Positions 1 through 9,088 of a DNA stretch of 64,000 nucleotides are shown piece after piece. The stretch is taken from assembly GCA_963597615.1 (NCBI GenBank), contig CAVBQS010000050.1:1-64000 (forward strand). Direction: 5' to 3'. Position 1 is the first letter of the stretch; every line of letters begins with the position of its first letter. Below the pieces are notes generated by a model. The model worked only from the letters and a program-made list of their open reading frames with translations, had not been told where the DNA came from and did no database searches. The position numbers were made by a program, and so were the translations under genes. Source of the DNA: CAKRJP01 sp963597615. Its GTDB lineage: Bacteria > Bacillota > Clostridia > Lachnospirales > Lachnospiraceae.

Positions 1-89
1 AAATATTGAATTTTCAAGGTGCGAACCCCACTTGGGGTATGGGAAGTCTTAGTAAATAATAAAATAGAAGGACTAGGAGGATTTAGGGA

Positions 90-353
90 ATGTACGAGTA
101 CGATGACGAGTGTTTGGATGTATTTCTGCGAGATCAGGGGAAATTATTTGACGAGTCAGTGGCAGAAACCAGAGAGGAAGCAGAAAACTTCTTGGAGGAC
201 TGCATGGCTGTTGTAGTGGAAGGTCTCGAGGAAGTTCGGGAATTCTTCGAAGATGAAGGCATGGACATTGAGGGAATGAATGATGAGGATTTGGAGGAAG
301 CCTCAGAGGTGTTCCCAATTGGAGATGGAAGATACTTGATCGTAGAAGGATAA
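90..353 (+). CDS. Small acidic protein of unknown function
   Basis: An 87-residue protein, very rich in Asp and Glu, with no membrane segment and no catalytic motif that I recognise. A good AGGAGG ribosome binding site at about 76-81 lies just upstream of the ATG. The sequence looks helical, with an amphipathic acidic centre, and is probably cytosolic. It is followed by a strong terminator, so it seems to be its own transcription unit ahead of pth. Database entries for such small acidic Lachnospiraceae proteins sometimes carry enzyme names, which I would not trust because an 87-residue chain without conserved His or Glu metal ligands shows no basis for them. Treat as hypothetical but real. 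Confidence 0.75.
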   Translation: MYEYDDECLDVFLRDQGKLFDESVAETREEAENFLEDCMAVVVEGLEEVREFFEDEGMDIEGMNDEDLEEASEVFPIGDGRYLIVEG

Positions 354-376
354 GAAAAATTGCAAATAATAAGTAG

Positions 377-414
377 GGGCTGTGAGAAAAATCTTGCAGC
401 CCATTTTTCTTTTT
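377..414 (+). terminator. Rho-independent terminator after the small acidic gene
   Basis: GGGCTG at 377-382 pairs with CAGCCC at 397-402, and the stem continues inward through two G-U wobbles to about 11 pairs with a loop of about four bases. A T-rich tract (ATTTTTCTTTTT) follows. Confidence 0.85.
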
Positions 415-433
415 ACTTAATTTCAAAGGAATG

Positions 434-442
434 TGCTATACT
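434..442 (+). promoter_or_regulatory. Probable extended -10 promoter for pth-mfd
   Basis: TGCTATACT is an extended -10 element placed between the terminator and pth. No convincing -35 hexamer is present (TTTACT sits 19 bases upstream), so the call rests on the extended -10. Confidence 0.4.
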
Positions 443-476
443 GGAGCAGGTAAAAATTTTGATTTAGGAGATATGT

Positions 477-1061
477 ATGTATATTATAGCAGGTTTAGGA
501 AATCCTACAGCCCAGTATCAGGGGACAAGACATAATGTTGGCTTCGATGTGATTGATAAATTGGCAGATCGATACAACATTTCTGTAGAAGGAAGAAAGA
601 GTAGGGCCTTTGTGGGGAAGGGTATTATTGAAGGTCAGAAGGTTTTGCTGGTAAAGCCTCAGACTTTTATGAACCTAAGTGGTGAGAGCATCAGAGGGCT
701 GGTGGACTATTATAAAATTGATCCGGAAACAGAACTTTTGGTGGTTTATGATGATGTAAGCTTGGATGTGGGACAGCTTCGAATTCGAAAAAAGGGAAGC
801 GCCGGAGGCCATAATGGAATCAAAAATATTATAGCCCAGCTAGACACCCAGGTTTTTGCAAGGATCAAGGTTGGAGTAGGAGAAAAGCCAAAGGGTTATG
901 ACTTGGCAGACTATGTGCTGGGACATTTTTCTAAGGCTGAAAAGGAAATGATGGAGGATGGCTATGATAAGGCCATTGAGGCCATTAAGCTTTTCCTGAA
1001 TGATGAGATGGACCAGGCAATGAATTTGTATAACCGTAAGGTGAAAACAGAAGAAATTTAA
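477..1061 (+). CDS. pth: Peptidyl-tRNA hydrolase
   Basis: Hydrolyses peptidyl-tRNAs released prematurely from ribosomes, recycling the tRNA in the cytosol. The 194-residue length fits the family. The N-terminal AGLGNP motif includes Asn9, and TRHNVGFDVID contains His19, the expected catalytic base; the YDDVSLDVGQLR segment followed by GSAGGHNG supplies the conserved Asp and the substrate loop. A TTAGGAG site precedes the ATG. It is followed after 39 bases by mfd with no terminator between them, so the two are probably co-transcribed, a common pth-mfd arrangement in Firmicutes. Confidence 0.97.
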   Translation: MYIIAGLGNPTAQYQGTRHNVGFDVIDKLADRYNISVEGRKSRAFVGKGIIEGQKVLLVKPQTFMNLSGESIRGLVDYYKIDPETELLVVYDDVSLDVGQLRIRKKGSAGGHNGIKNIIAQLDTQVFARIKVGVGEKPKGYDLADYVLGHFSKAEKEMMEDGYDKAIEAIKLFLNDEMDQAMNLYNRKVKTEEI

Positions 1062-1100
1062 ATTAAAGAAGCATAAGACAGAAGAAGGAGACTTTAGAAT

Positions 1101-4100
1101 ATGAAGGCTTTGCTTAAGCCCTTAGAAGAGTTGGCAGATTATGAGATTATTTATAAAAATAGAATGGATGAGCCGGGGATGATAAAAATATCCGGCTGTG
1201 TCAATTCTCAGAATTCTCATTTGATGGTGGGCTTAAGTGAGGATGTGAAGTACTGCTTGATTCTGTGTGCAGGGGAGACTAAGGCAAAAGAAACTTATGA
1301 AGAGATTTCTATGCTAAGAGAGTCTACTTATCTTTATCCGGCCAAGGATCTTTTGTTTTATCAGGCAGACCTTAGAAGTAAGGAACTGACCAGACAGCGG
1401 ATGATGGCCTTAGAGGCCTTGTCTAAGGAGGAAGGATGCACTGTGGTTACTACAGTGGATGCTTTTATGGATGCTTTAATTTCCAAGAAAAAACTTCGAT
1501 CTGAAACTCTTCATATTTCCTATGATGATAGCCTTGAGCTTCAAAAGCTAGAAGAAAAATTGGCGGCCTTTGGCTATGACCGGGAGGAGCAGATAGGAGC
1601 GCCTGGTCAGTTTGCAGTAAGAGGAGGGATTCTAGACATATTTCCTTTGACCCAGGAGAATCCTGTGCGAATTGAATTTTGGGGAGATGAGGTGGACTCT
1701 ATTCGAAGCTTTGAGGTGGATTCTCAGCGGTCTATAGAAAATTTAAAGGAGGTTCTAATTTCCCCTGCAGAGGAAAATGGGGATGAGAAGACTAGTGTTT
1801 CTTTTTGGGACTACTTTCCGGAAGAGGAGACTTTAGTGCTTCTTAGTGAACCGGTGCGGGTTTTGGAAAATGGGGACCAGATCCAGGCAGAGTATGAGGA
1901 CGCCATGGAAAAACGTCAGGAAGAAAATAGCAGCTCTATTTATTCTATGAAAGAGATTCTTTCTTGCTTAAATTATTATTCGAGTATTGGCTTCTTTTCT
2001 TTGGATATGAAGGCTAAGGGACTTAAACTGCGGGAGTCTTACAGTATCCATGCCCAGGGAATTCCTTCCTACAATGGAAGTTTTGACACCTTAACCTTGG
2101 ATTTAAAAAAATGGAAACGAAAGGGTTACCGGGTGGTGCTTTTGTCAGGGTCTAGAACCAGGGCGAAACGACTGGCAGAAGATCTTAGGGACTATGATTT
2201 GAAAAGTTTCTATACCGAAGACTGGGAGAGGACTGTAGAGCCAGGGGAGATTATGACCGCCTACGGCCACGTGGCAGAGGGCTATGAGTATCCTATGATT
2301 AAATTTGTGGTAATCTCGGAGACAGATATTTTTGGCAGAAGCAAAAAGAAAAAACGAAAGAAATTATATGAAGGTCGAAAAATCAGGGATTTCTCAGATT
2401 TGAAGCCAGGGGATTATGTAGTTCATGTTAATCATGGCCTGGGAATTTATCAGGGTATTGAAAAAATTGTGGTTGACAAAATTTCCAAAGATTATATGAA
2501 GATTGCCTACGCCCAGGGGGGTAATCTTTATATCCCTGCCACCCAACTTGATCTCATACTAAAATATGCATCAGCAGATGCAAAAAAACCAAAGCTTAAT
2601 AAGCTGGGAACTCAGGAATGGCATCGCACCAAGACCAAGGTGCGAGGAGCAGTCCAGGAGATTGCCAGAGATTTGGTAAAGCTTTATGCAGCGAGGCTAG
2701 ACCAAAAAGGTTTTGTATATGGGAAGGATACGGTGTGGCAGCAGGAGTTTGAGGAAATGTTTCCTTTTGAGGAGACAGAAGACCAGTTAACAGCTATTGA
2801 GGCGGTTAAGCAAGATATGGAAAGTCCTAAGATTATGGACCGGCTGGTGTGTGGGGACGTAGGTTTTGGCAAGACAGAGGTGGCTATTCGGGCTGCCTTT
2901 AAGGCTGTTCAAGAAAGCAAACAGGTAGTATACCTGGTACCTACCACTATTTTGGCCCAGCAGCATTACAATACCTTCCTGCAGCGGATGAAAGATTTCC
3001 CGGTACGAATTGACCTTCTGTGCAGATTTCGTACCCCTAAGGAACAAAAAAAGACCTTGGAGGATACAAAAAAAGGTCTGGTGGATATTGTCATTGGAAC
3101 CCACAGGGTGCTTAGTAAAGATCTGGAATTTAAGGATTTAGGTCTTTTGATCATTGACGAAGAGCAGCGCTTTGGGGTACAGCATAAGGAAAAAATTAAG
3201 ACCCTAAAGAAAAATGTAGATGTTCTTACTCTGACAGCTACTCCTATTCCAAGAACCCTCCACATGAGTCTAGTGGGAATTAGAGATATGAGTGTTTTAG
3301 AGGAAGCTCCCAATGACCGTATGCCTATTCAGACTTATGTCATGGAATACAATGAGGAGATGGTGCGGGAAGCCATTGAGAGAGAATGCGCTAGAGACGG
3401 CCAGGTTTATTATGTATATAACCGGGTGGAGGATATTGCTGATATGGCAGGGCGAATCAAAAAGATTGTTCCAGATGCCAATGTAGCCTATGCCCATGGA
3501 CAAATGCGGGAGCAGGAATTAGAGGAAATCATGTATGCTTTCATTAATAGAGAAATCGATGTGTTGGTTTCCACTACCATTATTGAGACGGGCCTGGATA
3601 TTTCCAATGCCAATACCATGATTATTCATGATGCAGACAGACTAGGCCTCTCCCAGCTTTATCAGCTAAGAGGGCGGGTGGGAAGGTCCAACCGCATGGC
3701 CTATGCCTTTTTGTTATACCGCAGAGATAAAATGCTAAAAGAAGTGGCGGAAAAACGCCTGGCTGCCATTCGAGAATTTACAGATTTAGGCTCTGGCTTT
3801 AAGATTGCTATGCGAGACTTGGAAATCCGGGGAGCCGGAAATCTCTTAGGGGCAGAACAGCATGGGCATATGCAGGCGGTGGGATATGACATGTATTGTA
3901 AGATGCTAAACGAAGCAGTCCGACATTTAAAGGGAGAGACAGAATTAGAAGAAGAATATGCCACCACCATGGATCTGAACGTAGATGCCTATATTCCAGA
4001 GACCTATATTAAAAATGAATACCAGAAGCTGGATATTTACAAACGGATTGCCACCATTGAAAATGACCAGGAGATGGAGGATATACTAGAGGAACTTACA

Positions 4101-4427
4101 GACCGTTTTGGAGAACCGCCAAGAAAGGTGGAGTGTTTGCTTCAGGTGGCGGCCGTTAAGGTGAAGGCCCATAATCTTTATATTACAGCAGTAGAGCAAA
4201 AGGGGGAAACTTATACCTTTACCATGTTAGAGCAGGCCAAGGTAGTACCTGAGCGGATTCCCCAGCTAATTGCCTCATATAAGGGGGATTTGATTTTTAA
4301 ATCAGGAAATGGTGAGCCTACTTTCGTGTATGAGAAACGAAAGAGAAACCTAAAAGAGAAGCCTGCAGACCCTATAGAGCTTGTGAAAAATGTATTAAAT
4401 GATTTTCAGGGATTGCTTGAGACTTAA
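1101..4427 (+). CDS. mfd: Transcription-repair coupling factor
   Basis: ATP-dependent translocase that removes RNA polymerase stalled at DNA lesions and recruits UvrA. At 1108 residues it is close to full family length. The order seen is a UvrB-like N-terminal region (residues 1 to about 330), a CarD-like RNA polymerase interaction domain (from about 430, GDYVVHVNHGLGIYQG), two helicase lobes with Walker A GDVGFGKTEV (about 584-593) and DEEQ box (about 685), an RGRVGRS motif VI, and the C-terminal TRCF domain. The ATG follows GAAGGAG at 1084-1090. A promoter for the next gene lies inside its 3' end. Confidence 0.97.
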   Translation: MKALLKPLEELADYEIIYKNRMDEPGMIKISGCVNSQNSHLMVGLSEDVKYCLILCAGETKAKETYEEISMLRESTYLYPAKDLLFYQADLRSKELTRQRMMALEALSKEEGCTVVTTVDAFMDALISKKKLRSETLHISYDDSLELQKLEEKLAAFGYDREEQIGAPGQFAVRGGILDIFPLTQENPVRIEFWGDEVDSIRSFEVDSQRSIENLKEVLISPAEENGDEKTSVSFWDYFPEEETLVLLSEPVRVLENGDQIQAEYEDAMEKRQEENSSSIYSMKEILSCLNYYSSIGFFSLDMKAKGLKLRESYSIHAQGIPSYNGSFDTLTLDLKKWKRKGYRVVLLSGSRTRAKRLAEDLRDYDLKSFYTEDWERTVEPGEIMTAYGHVAEGYEYPMIKFVVISETDIFGRSKKKKRKKLYEGRKIRDFSDLKPGDYVVHVNHGLGIYQGIEKIVVDKISKDYMKIAYAQGGNLYIPATQLDLILKYASADAKKPKLNKLGTQEWHRTKTKVRGAVQEIARDLVKLYAARLDQKGFVYGKDTVWQQEFEEMFPFEETEDQLTAIEAVKQDMESPKIMDRLVCGDVGFGKTEVAIRAAFKAVQESKQVVYLVPTTILAQQHYNTFLQRMKDFPVRIDLLCRFRTPKEQKKTLEDTKKGLVDIVIGTHRVLSKDLEFKDLGLLIIDEEQRFGVQHKEKIKTLKKNVDVLTLTATPIPRTLHMSLVGIRDMSVLEEAPNDRMPIQTYVMEYNEEMVREAIERECARDGQVYYVYNRVEDIADMAGRIKKIVPDANVAYAHGQMREQELEEIMYAFINREIDVLVSTTIIETGLDISNANTMIIHDADRLGLSQLYQLRGRVGRSNRMAYAFLLYRRDKMLKEVAEKRLAAIREFTDLGSGFKIAMRDLEIRGAGNLLGAEQHGHMQAVGYDMYCKMLNEAVRHLKGETELEEEYATTMDLNVDAYIPETYIKNEYQKLDIYKRIATIENDQEMEDILEELTDRFGEPPRKVECLLQVAAVKVKAHNLYITAVEQKGETYTFTMLEQAKVVPERIPQLIASYKGDLIFKSGNGEPTFVYEKRKRNLKEKPADPIELVKNVLNDFQGLLET

Positions 4428-4441
4428 GAAAAGGGTATAAT
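4413..4441 (+). promoter_or_regulatory. Sigma-A-type promoter for the foldase lipoprotein gene
   Basis: TTGCTT at 4413-4418, a 17-base spacer, then TATAAT at 4436-4441. The promoter overlaps the last codons of mfd and would let the lipoprotein gene be expressed independently. Confidence 0.6.
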
Positions 4442-4475
4442 CAGTTATATTGTGGCAAAGAAAGGTTTTAATACT

Positions 4476-5735
4476 ATGAAGAAAAGATTGATTTTATTTG
4501 TTATGGCAGGAATGCTGGCGGTATCTTCTCTTACAGGATGTGGATCGATTAAAGATTCAGATATCGTACTTACAGGAAAGAGCGAGAATATCACAGCTAA
4601 GGAAGCGAATTTTTATGCCAGATATGTGCAGGCCCAGTATGAAACTTACTATGGATCCTATCTTGGGGACGATATGTGGTCTACGGAGATTGAGGAAGGC
4701 AAGACTTATGAGTCCAATGTAAAGAAGAGTCTCTTAAAGCAGATGAAGTATATGCTGGTTATGAAGGAACATATGGCTGACTATGATGTAGAGCTTACAG
4801 AGGATGAGGAAACAGCGATTTCTGATGCTGCCAAGGAGTTTGTGGAGACCAATGAGGAAGATAGTGCCAAGAAGGTTTCCGGAGATCAAGAAACGGTAGA
4901 AAAGGTTTTGACCTTGCTTACCGTTCAGCAGAAGATGGAGGCTGCTATTGAAGCAGATGTAGACACAGAAGTTTCCGATGACGAGGCGGCTCAAAAGAGC
5001 ATGGACTATGTACTTTTCTCCTACACCACCACTGACGATGATGGTAATAGCACAGATCTTTCGGATGATGAGAAGACCCAAATGAAGGAGAAGGCAACTG
5101 CCTTTGCAGAGGGAGCTAAGACTGCTGAGGATTTCAGTGCTTACGCTACAGAGCAGGGTCAGACTTCCCAGACAACTACCTTTGATTCTGACAGCACTTC
5201 CCCAGATGCGGATTTAATTGCAGCAGCAGATGCTTTGGGAGAAGGAGAGGTTACAGATGTCATTGAGACAGATAGCGGATGCTATGTGGCAAAGGTTACC
5301 AGCCTCTTGGACCGTGACGCTACCGATAGCAAGAAGGAAAGCATTATTTCTGAGCGTAAGGAAAAACTCCTAGAAGATACCTGTAAGGCCTGGATCAAAG
5401 AAGATGGGGTGAAGGCCAATAAGAAGGTTTGGAAGAAGATTAGCTTCACAGATTTGAGTGTGTCTATTAAACAGGTGGATACAGACACTGAGGATACAGA
5501 CACAAGCTCTGAGGATACTACTTCCCAGGATACAACAACAGAAACTACTACAGATAGTACAGACAGTACAGGAAGTACAGAGACCACAGATACAGCGGCT
5601 GTAACAGAAAGCAGTGATGCAAGCACAGAAAGTACAGATTCTGCGGCAGATGCTTCTAGTACAGAAGATACATCAGGTACAGAGGACACTTCTTACACAG
5701 ATGATGGCTCTTATACTGAGGAAGTTGCGGAGTAG
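4476..5735 (+). CDS. PrsA-like peptidyl-prolyl isomerase (foldase) lipoprotein
   Basis: Predicted extracytoplasmic folding factor anchored by a lipid. From the ATG at 4476 the protein is 419 residues: a KKR n-region, a hydrophobic core and a lipobox LTGC with Cys22. The GTG at 4452 is an alternative start, but an AAAGG site 10 bases before 4476 and a normal signal peptide favour the later one. The middle part is helical and SurA/PrsA-like, with a divergent parvulin-type region (YVLFSYTT, then GEGEVTDVIETDSGCYVAKV). The last 85 or so residues are a low-complexity Ser/Thr/Asp/Glu tail. Parvulin assignment is moderate and lipoprotein assignment strong. Function as a foldase is inferred from architecture. 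Confidence 0.8.
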   Translation: MKKRLILFVMAGMLAVSSLTGCGSIKDSDIVLTGKSENITAKEANFYARYVQAQYETYYGSYLGDDMWSTEIEEGKTYESNVKKSLLKQMKYMLVMKEHMADYDVELTEDEETAISDAAKEFVETNEEDSAKKVSGDQETVEKVLTLLTVQQKMEAAIEADVDTEVSDDEAAQKSMDYVLFSYTTTDDDGNSTDLSDDEKTQMKEKATAFAEGAKTAEDFSAYATEQGQTSQTTTFDSDSTSPDADLIAAADALGEGEVTDVIETDSGCYVAKVTSLLDRDATDSKKESIISERKEKLLEDTCKAWIKEDGVKANKKVWKKISFTDLSVSIKQVDTDTEDTDTSSEDTTSQDTTTETTTDSTDSTGSTETTDTAAVTESSDASTESTDSAADASSTEDTSGTEDTSYTDDGSYTEEVAE

Positions 5736-5761
5736 TTAAAAACAAAAGAGTTTACAAATAG

Positions 5762-5802
5762 AAAATGGAGGAATACGTGAAAATGTATTCCTCCATTTTT
5801 AT
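5762..5802 (+). terminator. Strong bidirectional terminator between prsA-like gene and yqeY
   Basis: A 15-base perfect inverted repeat (arms 5762-5776 and 5785-5799, core ATGGAGGAATAC, 8-base loop) with T-run on the right and A-run on the left. It can end transcription of both convergent genes. Confidence 0.9.
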
Positions 5803-5849
5803 TAAGCTATCTTTTTTATTAAGCAAGTTTCTACCTAAGATTCTAAGAT

Positions 5850-6293
5850 CTAGAAGAAGGAGCTAACAATCTCATTTACCAATTTTCCGTCAGCCTTTCC
5901 TTTTACTTTAGGCATAAGCTCCTTCATGATCTTTCCCTTGTCTTTTGCAGTGGGGGCATCCAGACCCAAATCAGCAAGAACTTCTGAAACGATTTCTTTG
6001 ATTTCGGCTTCATCCATCATCTTTGGAGCATAAGTTTCTAATACAGCTAAACGCTTCTTGCATTCGTCTATAATGTCGGTGCGGTCTTCTGGAGTAAGTT
6101 CCAAAGTCTCTTTTGTCTGTTTGATTTCCTTTAAGATGACCTGGGTTTCTTCTTCTTCTGTAAGGTCGGCTCTCTTATCAATGGCTTTATTCTTTAATGC
6201 AGCTAAAAGCATAGATAAGGTTTCCTTGGTATCTTTCTCGCCGGCTTTCATGGCTTTTATCATGTCAGCACGAACTTCTTCTATTTTGCTCAT
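5850..6293 (-). CDS. yqeY: GatB/YqeY domain-containing protein
   Basis: A 147-residue stand-alone YqeY protein, related to the tail domain of the GatB subunit of the tRNA-dependent amidotransferase. The helical N-terminal part (MSKIEEVRADMIKAMKAGEK, then TLSMLLAALKNKAID) and the C-terminal LMPKVKGKADGKLVNEIV are typical. Its exact role is not settled; a link to tRNA or amidotransferase metabolism is a family-level idea. The start is supported by AGGAGG in the complementary strand just upstream. It is one of few minus-strand genes here and is convergent with the foldase gene. Confidence 0.92.
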   Translation of the reverse strand: MSKIEEVRADMIKAMKAGEKDTKETLSMLLAALKNKAIDKRADLTEEEETQVILKEIKQTKETLELTPEDRTDIIDECKKRLAVLETYAPKMMDEAEIKEIVSEVLADLGLDAPTAKDKGKIMKELMPKVKGKADGKLVNEIVSSFF

Positions 6294-6435
6294 GATTCAT
6301 TCCTCCTAGTTTACTTTTTTTGTGGTTAGGAAAGCAATATTTGTTCCGAGAACCATGTTCATTCTAGCAAATGTAATGAGAAAAAACAATCCTTCAAAAA
6401 AGGGGCTTAATTAATTGAGATGACTGCAGATTGGG

Positions 6436-6463
6436 TTTACTTATTTTGGATAACTGCTATACT
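6436..6463 (+). promoter_or_regulatory. Probable promoter of the adenylating-enzyme gene
   Basis: TTTACT at 6436-6441, a 16-base spacer, then TATACT at 6458-6463 with an upstream TG making an extended -10. It lies inside the longest open frame, which argues for the downstream start at 6513. Confidence 0.5.
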
Positions 6464-6512
6464 GTTGTTAAAGCAAAGCTTGGGAATGCATTGCTATAAG
6501 GAGGCGTCTACT

Positions 6513-8015
6513 ATGCCAAAGAAAGAGAGGGCTGTTTTTCTTAGCTCTCATAAAGAAGAATTTAAACAAAAAACCTTCTGCCAATTATTTCTGGATACAG
6601 TGAAAGCTTTTCCTGGGAAGGTGGCGGTTTCTGGTATTTATGGAACCTTTACCTATCAGGAGTTGGAAGAAAAGAGTAATATTTTGGCGACTCATTTGCT
6701 GGAAAAGGGAATGAAGGCAGGAGAAGTGGTGGGAGTCCAGGCGGGGCAGTCTGTGTGGTCTGTGATTTTCATGATTGGCATTTGGAAGGCGGGAGGAGCT
6801 TATGTTTATATTGACAGCACCCACCCGAAAAAGCGGCAGAAGCAGATTGTGGAAGAGTGCCAGTGCCGCTTTGTGATAGACCGAGAATTTGCTATGGGAA
6901 TTGATTGGTCTGAGAGAAAAGACCACATAGACCGTTCGAAAAGGGAGGATATGGCCCTTTTAATTTACACTTCTGGCTCTACTTCTAAACCAAAAGGGGT
7001 AATGTTAAGTCACAGGAATGTTATGTGCGCCATTAGTAATTTTGACCGGCTGTTTCTCAGTGAAGAAGATGTCTATGGAGTTTTTCCTAGCTTTAGTTTT
7101 GTGGCCTCAGTATTTGACCTGTATGCTTCCTTGGCAGTGGGGGCTTCGGTTCGGATTATTCAAAAAGCTATTCGAAAGGATATAAAAGGTCTTTTGCAGT
7201 GCTATATAGAGCATGGAATTACTGTCACTTTTTTGCCACCTCATATGGCCAGCAAGCTAGGGGACATAGAAGATGGAAAAACCAAGCTGAGGGTTTTGCT
7301 GGTTGGCAGCGATATGCCGAGAAATCTGCTGCCTACTCACTACGAAATCTATAATGTTTATGGAGCATCCGAGATGACTTCTATTATCTCAGAATATGAA
7401 ATTACAGAGGCTAAATTTTACTATCCGGTAGGAAAACTAAATTCTACTATCAAAGGCTATGTAGTGGACGAGGATGGAAGGGTGCTTCCTGCTGGAGAGG
7501 CTGGAGAACTTTGGCTTGCCTCTGACCAGGTGGCTATGGGATATTACAAGGATCCCAAGCGGACAGAAAACTTCTTTGTGGAAAATCCATTTTCAAAGGA
7601 GGAAGGTTTTTTGCGGCTCTTTAAGACCAAGGATTTGGTGCGGATGGATACGGATGGAACCATACACTATCTTGGACGGATGGATTTTATGTATAAAATC
7701 CGTGGTTTTCGGGTGGAGGCTAGTGCAGTGGAGACGGCTATGCGATGCACAGGAATTGCAAAAGAATGTGCCGTGGTGGCTTTTGAAGATCAGGGGGGAA
7801 CCAATATTTTGTGCGGTTATTTTGAGGCGGAAGACCAGGTGGATGTGAAGGAGTTTAAGGAAGTATTAAAAGAAAGTCTTCCCTATTATATGATTCCAAC
7901 AGCCCTCTTTCAGGTGGAGGTACTTCCAAGGACTGTTAGCAACAAAATAGATCGCAAGAAATTAAAGGCTCCAAAAGAATTAAATGACCATAAGCTTTTG
8001 GAGGAGCTATATTAA
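6513..8015 (+). CDS. AMP-forming amino-acid adenylation enzyme, DltA-like
   Basis: Stand-alone ANL-superfamily adenylating enzyme of 500 residues, the size of DltA (D-alanine carrier-protein ligase). Motif A3 LLIYTSGSTSKPKGV is at about 149-163. Later come NVYGASE (A5), the A7 region KTKDLVRMD, in which the usual Gly of KTGD is Lys, YKIRGFRVE (A8) and NKIDRKKL (A10, with the catalytic Lys). The open frame could begin at 6420, but AAGGAGG at 6498-6504 lies 8 bases before the ATG at 6513 and a promoter overlaps the extension. No carrier protein, MBOAT acyltransferase or DltD lies nearby, so D-alanylation of teichoic acid is not supported by context and the substrate is unknown. Confidence 0.8.
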   Translation: MPKKERAVFLSSHKEEFKQKTFCQLFLDTVKAFPGKVAVSGIYGTFTYQELEEKSNILATHLLEKGMKAGEVVGVQAGQSVWSVIFMIGIWKAGGAYVYIDSTHPKKRQKQIVEECQCRFVIDREFAMGIDWSERKDHIDRSKREDMALLIYTSGSTSKPKGVMLSHRNVMCAISNFDRLFLSEEDVYGVFPSFSFVASVFDLYASLAVGASVRIIQKAIRKDIKGLLQCYIEHGITVTFLPPHMASKLGDIEDGKTKLRVLLVGSDMPRNLLPTHYEIYNVYGASEMTSIISEYEITEAKFYYPVGKLNSTIKGYVVDEDGRVLPAGEAGELWLASDQVAMGYYKDPKRTENFFVENPFSKEEGFLRLFKTKDLVRMDTDGTIHYLGRMDFMYKIRGFRVEASAVETAMRCTGIAKECAVVAFEDQGGTNILCGYFEAEDQVDVKEFKEVLKESLPYYMIPTALFQVEVLPRTVSNKIDRKKLKAPKELNDHKLLEELY

Positions 8016-8032
8016 GAAGTGAGGTGTTTTTT

Positions 8033-8671
8033 ATGGATGGAAATCGTGTAAAGAGAAATGATTTATTAGGTGAGCAGATGGTGAAGGCCTTAAAGTCCAG
8101 AAATATGGAAGCCTATTATGTAGGGTCTAAGGAGGAAGCCTGTAAGAAGGCTTTGGAGCTTATACCAGAGGGCAGCAGTATTTCCTGGGGAGGGTCTATG
8201 TCGGCTCAGGAAATTGGCTTAAAGGATGCAGTCTGTCAGGGAGATTATGTAATCTATAACCGAGATACAGCAAAAACTCCTGAAGAAAAAAGAAAAATCG
8301 AGCTTCAGGCCTATGACTGCGATTTCTTTTTGTGCAGTGCCAATGCAATTACAGAAGACGGAGTGATTATTAATATTGATGGGCATGCAAACCGTGTTTC
8401 GGCTATTGCCCAGGGACCAAGGAATATTTTAATGATTGTGGGCATGAACAAGGTGGCAAAGGATGTAGATGCAGCTATGTCAAGAGCTAGAAACGAGGCG
8501 GCGCCAATTAATGCTCAGAGATTTAACCTAAATACCCCTTGCTGCAAGACGGGGGCATGTTTTGATTGTAAATCACCAGAGACAATCTGTTGCCAGATTT
8601 TGATTACTAGATTCTCCAAAGATGCAGGAAGGATCAAGGTAATCCTGGTAAATGATTCCTTGGGATTTTAA
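8033..8671 (+). CDS. LUD-domain protein (LutC/YkgG-like)
   Basis: A 212-residue LUD-domain protein. Members of the superfamily take part in lactate oxidation (LutB/LutC), but single-gene homologues like this one have no established function. Recognisable parts are the glycine-rich SISWGGSMSAQEIG segment, SANAITEDGVIINIDGHANR, and a Cys-rich C-terminal section (CCKTGACFDCKSPETICC) typical of these stand-alone proteins. The frame also opens at a GTG at 8024, but the ATG at 8033 sits 6 bases after GAGGTG and gives the normal N-terminus. It begins 17 bases after the adenylating enzyme, so the two are likely co-transcribed. Confidence 0.85.
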   Translation: MDGNRVKRNDLLGEQMVKALKSRNMEAYYVGSKEEACKKALELIPEGSSISWGGSMSAQEIGLKDAVCQGDYVIYNRDTAKTPEEKRKIELQAYDCDFFLCSANAITEDGVIINIDGHANRVSAIAQGPRNILMIVGMNKVAKDVDAAMSRARNEAAPINAQRFNLNTPCCKTGACFDCKSPETICCQILITRFSKDAGRIKVILVNDSLGF

Positions 8672-8707
8672 TATTTATAAGATAAGAAAAGAAAGAAGGA
8701 GTAAAGG

Positions 8708-9058
8708 ATGTTAAAGACAACAACAAAGGACAGAGTAACAGAAAAAGTAGAGCATATGTGTGGAGGGACAGGCTACATTTTAAAGGAAGCCCTTATTAGC
8801 CCAGAGCAGAGAGGTAGCCATTGTAATTTATTCGGCCGGGTAACCATACCTGCCGGTGGTGAAATCGGTCATCATGAGCATCACGGGGAGGCTGAGACCT
8901 ACTATATTATAGAGGGAGAAGGCATTTATGAAGAAGATGGCGAAGGTGTTCTTGTAGGTCCTGGAGATATAACATATTGTGCAGATGGCCATGGCCATGG
9001 TCTTAAGAATATGGGAGACAAAGATCTGGTGATTGTAGCTATGATCTTGGCTAATTAA
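8708..9058 (+). CDS. Small single-domain cupin protein
   Basis: A 116-residue cupin. Motif 1 is visible as GGEIGHHEHHGEAETYYIIEGEG, interrupted here only for description: its clustered His residues (HHEHHGE) and following Glu are the expected metal ligands, and motif 2 is GDITYCADGHGHGLKN. It is probably a cytosolic metal-binding protein; small cupins range from isomerases to sensors and the substrate cannot be read from sequence. It follows the LUD gene by 36 bases with a GAAGGAG site, and probably belongs to the same operon. Confidence 0.85.
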   Translation: MLKTTTKDRVTEKVEHMCGGTGYILKEALISPEQRGSHCNLFGRVTIPAGGEIGHHEHHGEAETYYIIEGEGIYEEDGEGVLVGPGDITYCADGHGHGLKNMGDKDLVIVAMILAN

Positions 9059-9088
9059 TTATTTTTATAAACACGGAGTTTATTGTAT

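Noticed and set aside
5282..5689. Minus-strand 135-codon frame rich in Ser and Val
   Set aside because: It is the antisense shadow of the low-complexity tail of the foldase gene, with no RBS and no homology that I recognise.
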